A DNA stretch of 33,404 nt from a virus, in IMG/VR virus record IMGVR_UViG_3300030328_003146, positions 1 through 33,404 of that record, one strand, 5' to 3'. The translations under genes and the position numbers were made by a program. Numbering within the stretch: the stretch's first letter is position 1; each line of letters opens with the position of its first letter. Positions 1-5,071 of this stretch are shown here, one piece after another. The notes beneath the pieces are model-generated. The model did not search any database, was not told the DNA's origin, and was given only the letters and a program-made list of their open reading frames with translations.

Positions 1-5
1 ATACA

Positions 6-19
6 CGCCCTAGCGGGCG
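6..19 (-). terminator. Hairpin just after the stop of the first leftward gene
   Basis: A GC-rich stem of five pairs (CGCCC with GGGCG, four-base loop) lies seven bases beyond the TAG stop of the leftward gene at 26-277. It is very GC-rich for this genome. The window ends before any T-tract can be seen on the minus strand, so it could equally be a terminator for a rightward gene coming from the left. Confidence 0.5.
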
Positions 20-25
20 AAGCAA

Positions 26-277
26 CTACTTAACAAAGCGTAGTTGCGTTTCATACAGTTGGGATTGTGCATCCCACATTTCACTGACCTCGTCAGCACC
101 ATCGAGCATATCCTCGAAGTCATTATTTTTATACAGATCAAAGCTATGCTTTATTATACAGTAGATCTGATCCTGATCTTCTTCGATCCATGAACAGCTA
201 TCGAAAGCCCTATTTTTAATCATTAATTCCAAATTATTACCTAGTAATTCTTTCATTTTATTATTATAATTTATCAT
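26..277 (-). CDS. Small acidic hypothetical protein (83 aa)
   Basis: The function is not recognised. The product is short and acidic, with clusters such as EEDQDQ and DFEDMLDGADE and no membrane segment. A second in-frame ATG at 256 (giving MKELLG...) has the more A-rich leader AATAATAAA and may be the true start. It is supported as a gene by its context: a promoter-like element at 315-349, an AAAT-rich leader, and a hairpin immediately past the stop, an arrangement shared with the neighbouring leftward gene at 355-591. Small leftward genes with individual promoters beside a rightward structural block are typical of early, host-directed phage genes, but that role is inferred only. Confidence 0.62.
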   Translation of the reverse strand: MINYNNKMKELLGNNLELMIKNRAFDSCSWIEEDQDQIYCIIKHSFDLYKNNDFEDMLDGADEVSEMWDAQSQLYETQLRFVK

Positions 278-314
278 AGTAGTTTATTTATTTATTTATT
301 AATTTATTTATATT

Positions 315-349
315 TATTATCCTATTTAATTAGTATTTATTTTATAAAA
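315..349 (-). promoter_or_regulatory. Promoter-like element, copy 1
   Basis: Read on the minus strand this is TTTTATAAAA, then 17 bases, then GGATAATA. The same two boxes at exactly the same spacing recur at 662-696 and 739-773. The GATAAT core and 17-base spacing resemble a -10/-35 layout, and it sits 37 bases upstream of the leftward gene ending at 26. TTTTATAAAA is a perfect palindrome, so a dimeric regulator site is an alternative. Confidence 0.6.
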
Positions 350-367
350 GGAACTCATACGAGCTCC
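340..367 (-). terminator. Intrinsic terminator of the second leftward gene
   Basis: On the minus strand GGAGCTC, loop GTAT, GAGTTCC form a seven-pair stem (one G-U) followed directly by TTTTATAAAA. The TGA stop codon of the gene at 355-591 lies across the loop and the 3' arm. The T-tract is also the upstream box of promoter copy 1, so termination and re-initiation signals are fused. Confidence 0.75.
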
Positions 368-591
368 TTCATATTCCTAACAAATACCGGTAAGTTATTG
401 GTATTGGTGTAGGATTTATACTTAGCAAAGCAAGGCATAGCTTCGAAACGTTGTTTGTGAGCGTTATATACCTTATCGTGATTGTAACTTACCTTTTTAC
501 CTTTATTGGTAGTGAAAGTTATAATGGTATTAGTACCTATTAACGTTTTACGAATCACAAATCTTTTAGTAGTTATTTTATTAGTAGTCAT
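355..591 (-). CDS. Small basic hypothetical protein (78 aa)
   Basis: The product is not recognised. It is short and Lys/Arg/Thr-rich with alternating hydrophobic and polar residues suggesting a small beta-rich fold (KTLIGTNTIITFTTNKGKKV), and no membrane segment. The start at 591 follows an A/T-only leader (AAATAAATT before ATG). Two promoter-like elements (662-696 and 739-773) lie upstream and an intrinsic terminator overlaps its stop, making it a self-contained transcription unit. It may be an early host-takeover protein by analogy with small phage genes in such units, but nothing in the sequence fixes the function. Confidence 0.62.
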   Translation of the reverse strand: MTTNKITTKRFVIRKTLIGTNTIITFTTNKGKKVSYNHDKVYNAHKQRFEAMPCFAKYKSYTNTNNLPVFVRNMKELV

Positions 592-661
592 AATTTATTT
601 AATTTAAAGTTTAAAATTTATTTATATAATTTATTTAATTTATTTATTTATTTATTAATTA

Positions 662-696
662 TATTATCCCTTTATATTAGTATTTATTTTATAAAA
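662..696 (-). promoter_or_regulatory. Promoter-like element, copy 2
   Basis: Minus-strand TTTTATAAAA-N17-GGATAATA, identical in both boxes and in spacing to copies 1 and 3. It lies 70 bases upstream of the leftward gene starting at 591, separated by an AAAT-repeat leader like that of copy 1. Confidence 0.62.
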
Positions 697-738
697 ATTC
701 TTAATTTTAAAAAAAGAGATAAGTTATTTATTTATATA

Positions 739-773
739 TATTATCCATTAAAAGTCGTAATTATTTTATAAAA
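739..773 (-). promoter_or_regulatory. Promoter-like element, copy 3 (no gene of its own)
   Basis: Minus-strand TTTTATAAAA-N17-GGATAATA with the same spacing as copies 1 and 2. Only a 42-base AT-rich segment separates it from copy 2, and no open reading frame lies between. It either adds a tandem promoter for the gene at 355-591 or is what remains of a lost gene unit. Confidence 0.55.
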
Positions 774-789
774 ATGCTATACACAAAAG

Positions 790-816
790 TTAGTTAGTAA
801 GTAAGTGAGTGAGTAG
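790..816 (+). repeat. Degenerate tetranucleotide ladder (TNAG)n
   Basis: Six consecutive tetramers read TTAG TTAG TAAG TAAG TGAG TGAG, then TAG. The second base changes in pairs (T,T,A,A,G,G). The stretch contains TAG, TAA and TGA stop codons and closes all three rightward frames. Confidence 0.75.
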
Positions 817-854
817 TATTTATATTGTAAATGGCAAAAACTATGTGTGTGTGC

Positions 855-912
855 CTTTACAAAGTATGGGGCCCAGTTTGTAGAAAGAAGTTTTGTTTTT
901 ATTTTTATTTTT
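855..912 (+). terminator. Hairpin followed by T-tract; terminator or small-RNA 3' end
   Basis: The arms CTTTACAAA (855-863) and TTTGTAGAAAG (877-887) pair with a two-base bulge, enclosing a GGGGCCC-centred inner stem. The stem is followed after three bases by a T-rich run (891-912). The shape fits a rightward intrinsic terminator, although no clear gene precedes it; a short untranslated RNA starting near 820-835 would explain it. Pairing was judged by eye. Confidence 0.4.
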
Positions 913-996
913 AAATTATATGGTGCAATACAAACTATCTCTACATCTAATAATAATATGTGACATTAGCTAATTATAGTATAGAGTAACAGGCTA

Positions 997-1026
997 TTGT
1001 CATACTTTTTTAAAAAACCATTTTTG
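997..1026 (+). promoter_or_regulatory. Candidate Bacteroidetes-type promoter for the rightward genes
   Basis: TTG at 997-999 is followed after 19 bases by CATTTTTG at 1019-1026, one base away from the flavobacterial -7 consensus TAnnTTTG, with the expected -33 TTG spacing. It lies about 40 bases upstream of the first rightward gene at 1068. Confidence 0.42.
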
Positions 1027-1067
1027 CATGTAATAATAATCCTATAGACAAAAAAGGTAAAAACATT

Positions 1068-1352
1068 ATGGCAAAACCTAAAAAGAAGGGTGGGCCTAAG
1101 CAAAAACTTAGTCCAAAAGCGGCAGCTGATAAGAAGGCTAGGGATAAGAAAAGAGCGATGAGGGCTGATCGGCGTGCTAAAAAGGCTGATTCACAGAAAA
1201 AGCATCGACAAAACCCGTCTATGAAGGGTAAGGACTACGATCATAAGGATAAAAAGTTTAAGAGTGTTAAGGCTAATAGAGGAAATGATGGAAAAGGGAC
1301 GAAAAAAGAGGGTAAAAGACGTTTTAGCATTAAAATAATGAAAACAACTTAA
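1068..1352 (+). CDS. Very basic Lys-rich small protein (94 aa)
   Basis: The product is dominated by Lys and Arg throughout (MAKPKKKGGPKQK, KKARDKKRAMRADRRAKKAD), with a more structured C-terminal part containing DYDHKDKKFKSVK and NRGNDGKGTKKEG. No membrane segment is present. The start follows AAAAACATT without a Shine-Dalgarno sequence. It is the first gene of the rightward block, just after the candidate promoter at 997-1026. The composition suggests nucleic-acid binding, for example a virion DNA-condensing or early DNA-associated protein. I believe the C-terminal motif recurs in other marine phage small proteins, but no named family can be given. Confidence 0.68.
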   Translation: MAKPKKKGGPKQKLSPKAAADKKARDKKRAMRADRRAKKADSQKKHRQNPSMKGKDYDHKDKKFKSVKANRGNDGKGTKKEGKRRFSIKIMKTT

Positions 1353-1357
1353 TAGAA

Positions 1358-1468
1358 ATGGTAGCTTTAATTAATGCAGACGCTTTTATAGCCATGATTA
1401 TAGGATTATGTTTATTATTAGTCTCAATAAAAATGCTAAGTGTTATGATTAGCGACAAAAACAAATAA
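1358..1468 (+). CDS. 36-residue single-span membrane peptide
   Basis: ATG at 1358 opens a 36-codon frame closed by TAA at 1466-1468. The peptide has a short N-terminus with one Asp (MVALINADAF), one hydrophobic span of about 20 residues (IAMIIGLCLLLVSIKML) and a charged tail ending SDKNK. It begins five bases after the preceding stop and has the A-rich leader usual here. The layout is that of a small phage membrane peptide, such as a holin-like or superinfection-exclusion peptide; which one cannot be told. A chance frame is possible because it is so short, but a clean transmembrane pattern with a charged end is unlikely in random AT-rich DNA. Confidence 0.5.
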   Translation: MVALINADAFIAMIIGLCLLLVSIKMLSVMISDKNK

Positions 1469-1478
1469 AAAAACATTA

Positions 1479-1516
1479 AAAGGTAAAAAACCTTAAAGAA
1501 AACCGCGATATTGCGG
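1479..1516 (+). promoter_or_regulatory. Two small hairpins in the leader of the next gene
   Basis: AAGGT/ACCTT around an A-loop, then CCGCG/TGCGG (1503-1507 with 1512-1516, loop ATAT) occur in the 103-base gap before the gene at 1572. Neither is followed by a T-tract, so they are weak terminator candidates or leader structures. Confidence 0.3.
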
Positions 1517-1571
1517 CTTAACCATGTAAATACATAAAACCATGACTTATTTTTATTACCGTTCAAACACA

Positions 1572-1832
1572 ATGAACAACCAAACACAAATAAATCCAGA
1601 AGTAATTAAGAAACTCAAGCATGTTGCTGAGAAAGGTAACTGGAGGATTACACAATTACCCAATGGGTTTTATCAAACCGAGCACCGAGACATCGATAAT
1701 GAAGATGTTTGGTATGACGTTACAAGACGAGAGACCTTAGATGGCGCGGAAGCTGCTATCGATGGTAGTATCGAACATTATAATAAAAAGCTTGAGGCTA
1801 CAAAAGGGCCTAAAGTAGTTAAAACATTTTAA
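1572..1832 (+). CDS. Conserved-looking small hypothetical protein (86 aa)
   Basis: I prefer the start at 1572 (MNNQTQINPEVIKKL) over the in-frame ATG at 1542 because the ten extra residues (MTYFYYRSNT) look unlike a protein N-terminus and 1572 has the A-rich leader TTCAAACACA. The product has an N-terminal helix, then beta-like segments (NWRITQLPNGFYQTE), a WYDVTRRETLDGAEAAID helix region and a basic tail ending GPKVVKTF. It has no membrane span or recognised catalytic motif. It sits alone between two leader hairpins and a strong terminator, so it may be a monocistronic unit. Function unknown. Confidence 0.68.
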   Translation: MNNQTQINPEVIKKLKHVAEKGNWRITQLPNGFYQTEHRDIDNEDVWYDVTRRETLDGAEAAIDGSIEHYNKKLEATKGPKVVKTF

Positions 1833-1841
1833 ACAAAATCT

Positions 1842-1866
1842 AGGCTAGCCTTCGGGCTAGTCTTTT
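1842..1866 (+). terminator. Intrinsic terminator with UUCG tetraloop
   Basis: A nine-pair stem (AGGCTAGCC with GGCTAGTCT, one G-U) closes on a TTCG loop flanked by C and G, the very stable cUUCGg tetraloop. It is followed by TTTT and lies ten bases past the stop of the gene ending at 1832. Confidence 0.85.
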
Positions 1867-1880
1867 AAATTCTAAAAATT

Positions 1881-2306
1881 ATGCCAGTAGTAGCAGGAAA
1901 AGATTACGCTTATAACGCAGCAGGTAAAGCAGCTGCAAAAAAAGCTAAAGAAAAGGTTAAAGAAAAAAAGAAAGCAGTTAAAACTGCTAAGAATGAGAAA
2001 AAAACAGTTGATGCCATAAACAAAGCAGGTAAAACTATAAACAAAACTTCTAAAGGTCAAACCGGCACTGTTAAAAATAAAGATGGTCAAACTTCTACAG
2101 CAAAGCAAAGGCAACAATTAAAAGCAGGTGCTAGGTCGCTTAAGTCTAAATTAAAAGCAACGGAAAAATCAAAGAAAAAAGAAGCTGCTAAAAATAAAAG
2201 ACTTGCAACAAGAAATACTATCAAAACAAGCAACCAATCAACTAGGGATCAAAATCAAAGAAATAGAAAAAGTAATAGAGCTAATAAGAAAAGTATTAGA
2301 TCATAA
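1881..2306 (+). CDS. Lys/Ala-rich basic protein (141 aa)
   Basis: The N-terminus MPVVAGKDYAYNAAGKAA is followed by a long, charged and low-complexity body of Lys, Ala, Thr, Asn and Arg (KAKEKVKEKKKAVK and similar), predicted mostly helical or disordered, ending in an Arg/Asn/Ser-rich tail. No membrane segment is visible. It starts 14 bases after a terminator, so a promoter or read-through must feed it. The composition suggests binding to DNA or to the capsid interior. It is the second strongly basic protein within 1.3 kb (the other is at 1068-1352), but the two share no obvious alignment. Function unknown. Confidence 0.7.
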   Translation: MPVVAGKDYAYNAAGKAAAKKAKEKVKEKKKAVKTAKNEKKTVDAINKAGKTINKTSKGQTGTVKNKDGQTSTAKQRQQLKAGARSLKSKLKATEKSKKKEAAKNKRLATRNTIKTSNQSTRDQNQRNRKSNRANKKSIRS

Positions 2307-2360
2307 CAAAACAATCAAATACAAATAAGTAAAATATACAATTTAATTTAATCTAATTTA

Positions 2361-3923
2361 ATGGAATACAATCAACCCAGTGAGATTGTCAAAGATTTGA
2401 ACTTTGGTGACTCAGCTAAAAACAGAATATCAACTGGGGTAGAAAAACTAGCAGGCGCTGTTAAATCTACTCTAGGTGCATCAGGTAAATGTGTAATTTA
2501 CGAAGATGCTAGAGGTAAACCAGTGATCACAAAAGACGGAGTAACCGTAGCGGAATCGGTTGTCTTGTTTGATCCAGTGGAGAACATAGGAGCAACTCTT
2601 ATTAAAGAGGCTTCTAGGAATACAGTAAGGGAGGCAGGTGACGGTACTACTACAGCTATCGTACTTGCTGAATCCCTTTTAAATGAAGTTAACAAAAGTC
2701 CTGAATACACTACAAGACAAATTAAATTAGGTATAAACTCTGCTCTAAGCAAAGTGAATGAATATCTAGATAAAAATAGTGTGGACGTTTCCGGTAGAAT
2801 GTTAAGTAATGTTGCCACTATATCTTGTAATAATGACGAGAATTTAGGTGATACAATTGCTGAGGCATACAACGTTGTTGGTAAAAATGGTGTTGTATTG
2901 ATGGAAGAATCGGAAACAAACGAAACTTACGTAGAAACTGTTGATGGTGTACAGATTGATTGTGGTTTAAAATCACCTCATTTTGTTACAGATAAAGATA
3001 GAGAGACTGCAACATTAGAAAACCCGTTAGTATTAATAGTATCATCAGAAATACCAAGTATTAGAAAGATACAATCCATACTAGAACACGTTATAAAACA
3101 CAAGCGGGCTTTGTTGATAGTAGCTCCAGTAGTGCAACAAGTTCAATCTGCTTTGATGATGAATAAGGTTAAAGGTAATATTAATGTTAATATTATTGAA
3201 ACACCTGGATTTGGACCTACTAAGCAAGATGCTATTGAGGATTTAGCCATACTTACTGGTGCTAAAGTTATTAGTGAAGAACTTGGTGATGATTTAGACT
3301 TGATACAACCTGATTGTTTAGGTGAGGTATTAAAATCAGTTACAGATAATAAAAACACTGTACTTACTATAAAAGAAATTAATAGTGATATTGGTGAAAG
3401 AATATCTGAAGTTGAAAAGAAAATAGAAAAAGAAAAAAACGAATTTATAAAAAGAAAATTACAAGATAGACTTAGTATGCTATCTGGTTCTGTTGGTATT
3501 GTAAGAGTAGGCGCGGACTCAAAGGTTGAGTTAAAAGAAAAGAAAGATCGTGTTGAAGATGCAATACATGCTGTTAAAGCGGCATTAAAAGAAGGTATAG
3601 TTTCTGGTGGTGGTATATCCTTACTGAACGCATCACAAAAAACAAAGCCTTCTAACGAATGTGAAAATATATTATTAAGAGCAATACGTTCACCTTATAA
3701 CACTATACTAGAAAATGCAGGTATAGAAGACTCAGTTGAACCTTTAAAAAAGGGTTGGGGCTTTGATGTCGTTTCTGGTGAGCATGTTAATATGGTAAAA
3801 AGTGGGATCATAGATCCTGTATTAGTTACAAAGACAGCTTTAAAAAATGCAGTTAGCGTGGTATCCACCATCATATCTGCAGATTGTGTTATATCTAATA
3901 TGAGGACTAATGAAAGCAATTAA
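2361..3923 (+). CDS. groEL: Phage-encoded GroEL-type chaperonin (520 aa)
   Basis: Group I chaperonin (Cpn60), an ATP-driven folding chamber acting in the cytoplasm. Family signatures are clear: ITKDGVTV (Lys58/Asp59, equivalent to E. coli Lys51/Asp52), GDGTTTA at 93-99, RVEDAIHA with the catalytic Asp400 (E. coli Asp398) and VSGGG at 414-418. It is shorter than E. coli GroEL (548) and lacks the GGM-rich tail, ending MRTNESN. By-eye alignment of the apical domain shows changes at GroES/substrate-binding positions: E. coli Tyr199 to Leu203, Tyr203 to His207, and Leu234 and Leu259 both to Gln, while Phe204 is kept. At the ring interface Arg452 is Asn, whereas Glu461, Ser463 and Val464 match. It starts after an A/T-only leader and overlaps groES by 14 bases. 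It is likely used for folding virion proteins. Confidence 0.96.
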   Translation: MEYNQPSEIVKDLNFGDSAKNRISTGVEKLAGAVKSTLGASGKCVIYEDARGKPVITKDGVTVAESVVLFDPVENIGATLIKEASRNTVREAGDGTTTAIVLAESLLNEVNKSPEYTTRQIKLGINSALSKVNEYLDKNSVDVSGRMLSNVATISCNNDENLGDTIAEAYNVVGKNGVVLMEESETNETYVETVDGVQIDCGLKSPHFVTDKDRETATLENPLVLIVSSEIPSIRKIQSILEHVIKHKRALLIVAPVVQQVQSALMMNKVKGNINVNIIETPGFGPTKQDAIEDLAILTGAKVISEELGDDLDLIQPDCLGEVLKSVTDNKNTVLTIKEINSDIGERISEVEKKIEKEKNEFIKRKLQDRLSMLSGSVGIVRVGADSKVELKEKKDRVEDAIHAVKAALKEGIVSGGGISLLNASQKTKPSNECENILLRAIRSPYNTILENAGIEDSVEPLKKGWGFDVVSGEHVNMVKSGIIDPVLVTKTALKNAVSVVSTIISADCVISNMRTNESN

Positions 3924-4167
3924 TTACTACTTAATAGTAAGTGATATAAAAGAAGAGCAAAAAAAGATTGCTGGACTTATTTTCACAGAAAAGACAGACC
4001 TAGATAATCGTTACATTAGAGCTAAGGTTATCAGCTGCGGCAGTAAGGTCGAGGGTGTCGACAATAATGACATAGTATATTATGACAAGCATGCAGGACA
4101 TGGTATCAGCTATGAAGACACCCTTTATAAAATTATAAGAGTACAAGACGTAGTTCTTGTCGAATAA
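3910..4167 (+). CDS. groES: GroES-type co-chaperonin (85 aa)
   Basis: Cpn10-like lid of the GroEL chamber. The N-terminal strand (YYLIVSDI), a mobile-loop region at about 16-33 containing AGLIF (equivalent to the E. coli GGIVL hydrophobic tripeptide), AKVISCG, DNNDIVYYD and the closing VQDVVLVE all fit the family in order. It is 12 residues shorter than E. coli GroES (97), mainly because the roof hairpin between the AKVISCG and DIVYY segments is short. The ATG lies inside the end of groEL, so the two are translationally coupled, in the order EL-ES instead of the usual bacterial ES-EL. The hydrophobic loop edge is intact, so it should be able to dock on a chaperonin. Confidence 0.85.
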   Translation: MKAINYYLIVSDIKEEQKKIAGLIFTEKTDLDNRYIRAKVISCGSKVEGVDNNDIVYYDKHAGHGISYEDTLYKIIRVQDVVLVE

Positions 4168-4171
4168 AAAA

Positions 4172-4189
4172 ATTCTATTAATATAGAAT
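4172..4189. terminator. Weak symmetrical hairpin after groES
   Basis: ATTCTAT and ATAGAAT pair around a TAAT loop four bases after the groES stop. The rightward 3' side lacks a T-tract, but on the minus strand it is followed by seven T residues, so it would serve better as a leftward terminator. It may be a processing hairpin only. Confidence 0.3.
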
Positions 4190-4265
4190 AATCCACAAAC
4201 CTTAATCCAAAATCCAATAACCACAAACGGTAAATTAATTTTAAAACTTAAAACAAATAACAATT

Positions 4266-4625
4266 ATGAAAAAGTTTTTATATTTTGCAAGTGGAGCTCC
4301 TGATTCAACAACATCAACTGAGCAAGTAGCTTGTTTTCCTGCTGATAAATTATCTCATCTTGAGATGCACACAGCAACTGCTCTTAGACTTTATTTTAGT
4401 TCTAATCAAGAGTTAGATGAAGATTCAGGTATAGATGCACCTGTTGTAGCTCTTACTATTACTTCTGGTAAACATAAAGAAGTTATAGAATCTATAACTG
4501 GTGCTATTGCTAGTGCTAATGCTATTAACAGTCCTTTTATTGTTGTAGCTGATAGTGAAAACAGTGTTTTCTTAAATGGCAATATTACAGCTTGTGCTTC
4601 AGTAGCAGTAGTTGATGCATCATAA
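4266..4625 (+). CDS. Small probable virion protein (119 aa)
   Basis: The product is uncharged over long stretches, rich in Ala, Ser, Thr and Val, with alternating patterns suggesting beta strands (DAPVVALTITS, SPFIVVADSENSVFLN). MKKFLYFASG at the start is not followed by a typical signal-peptide cleavage region. The leader AATAACAATT before ATG fits the A-rich start context used here. Composition and neighbourhood (upstream of holin and fibre genes) suggest a small structural or decoration protein. No family name can be assigned. Confidence 0.68.
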   Translation: MKKFLYFASGAPDSTTSTEQVACFPADKLSHLEMHTATALRLYFSSNQELDEDSGIDAPVVALTITSGKHKEVIESITGAIASANAINSPFIVVADSENSVFLNGNITACASVAVVDAS

Positions 4626-4628
4626 TAA

Positions 4629-5069
4629 ATGCGATTAACAGCACAAGATCTTCGTGATCTTAACATCCTTAAGTATTACAGGCTCACACGTAAGTGGGTC
4701 TGTAAAACTTATGGATTAAATGATGCTGATCTTGAATTATTAATATACTTAGATTGTAAAGGAAGATTTACACGTAATGAATTTATAGATGGTGCTTATA
4801 CATATACTTGGGATAAGCACAGGTGGGAGAGATTAAAAAGAGAGGGTTGGATAGAGGTTTGGAGACAAAGAAATAGGACTACTATAAAATACAGTGTATT
4901 TAAAACATCGTTTAAATGTAGTCAAGTAATAAGTAGAATATATAGAATACTACTAGGTGAAGAAGATCCACCATTTACAGAAAGAAATGTTTTTCATAAA
5001 AACAAAACATATACTGATAAAGTAATGAATAAAGCTTTAGATGATATGATAAAAGATAAAGACAGATAA
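4629..5069 (+). CDS. Putative winged-helix DNA-binding protein (146 aa)
   Basis: The order of elements suggests a winged helix-turn-helix: LNDADLELLIYLDCKGRFT (about 29-48, helix 2 and turn), a recognition-like helix TWDKHRWERLKREGWIE (about 60-76) and a wing VWRQRNRTTIKYSV (about 77-90), in the style of MarR-like folds. A basic helical region (SRIYRILLG) and a Lys/Asp tail follow. It begins three bases after the previous stop and ends two bases before the next start, so it belongs to the same operon. A regulator among late genes may control the late transcription programme or bind the phage genome; both ideas are inferred. The fold call needs structure prediction. Confidence 0.6.
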   Translation: MRLTAQDLRDLNILKYYRLTRKWVCKTYGLNDADLELLIYLDCKGRFTRNEFIDGAYTYTWDKHRWERLKREGWIEVWRQRNRTTIKYSVFKTSFKCSQVISRIYRILLGEEDPPFTERNVFHKNKTYTDKVMNKALDDMIKDKDR

Positions 5070-5071
5070 TT

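Larger units (their letters stand above)
592..1067. other. Divergent intergenic region (476 bp)
   Basis: No convincing gene lies here. Genes to the left run leftward and genes to the right run rightward, so this is the divergent control region. It holds an AAAT/TTTA-rich leader (about 600-661), two leftward promoter-like elements, a tetranucleotide stop ladder (790-816), a hairpin plus T-tract (855-912) and a candidate rightward promoter (997-1026). Confidence 0.7.

Noticed and set aside
281-301. TTTA/AAAT tetranucleotide runs (also about 624-661) as candidate replication-origin repeats
   Set aside because: They coincide with the leaders between the promoter-like boxes and start codons and are better explained as A-rich 5' untranslated regions; no iteron structure was seen.
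831-914. A 27-codon Cys-rich frame (MAKTMCVC...)
   Set aside because: It overlaps the hairpin and T-tract, reads into a Phe/Tyr run from the T-rich sequence and resembles no protein; it is more likely non-coding.
1872-2117. Minus-strand Phe/Cys-rich open frame
   Set aside because: It is the antisense shadow of the Lys/Ala-rich gene (poly-Lys codons read as Phe on the other strand).
2498-2872. 124-codon minus-strand open frame inside groEL
   Set aside because: It is antisense to a highly conserved chaperonin sequence and has no independent support.
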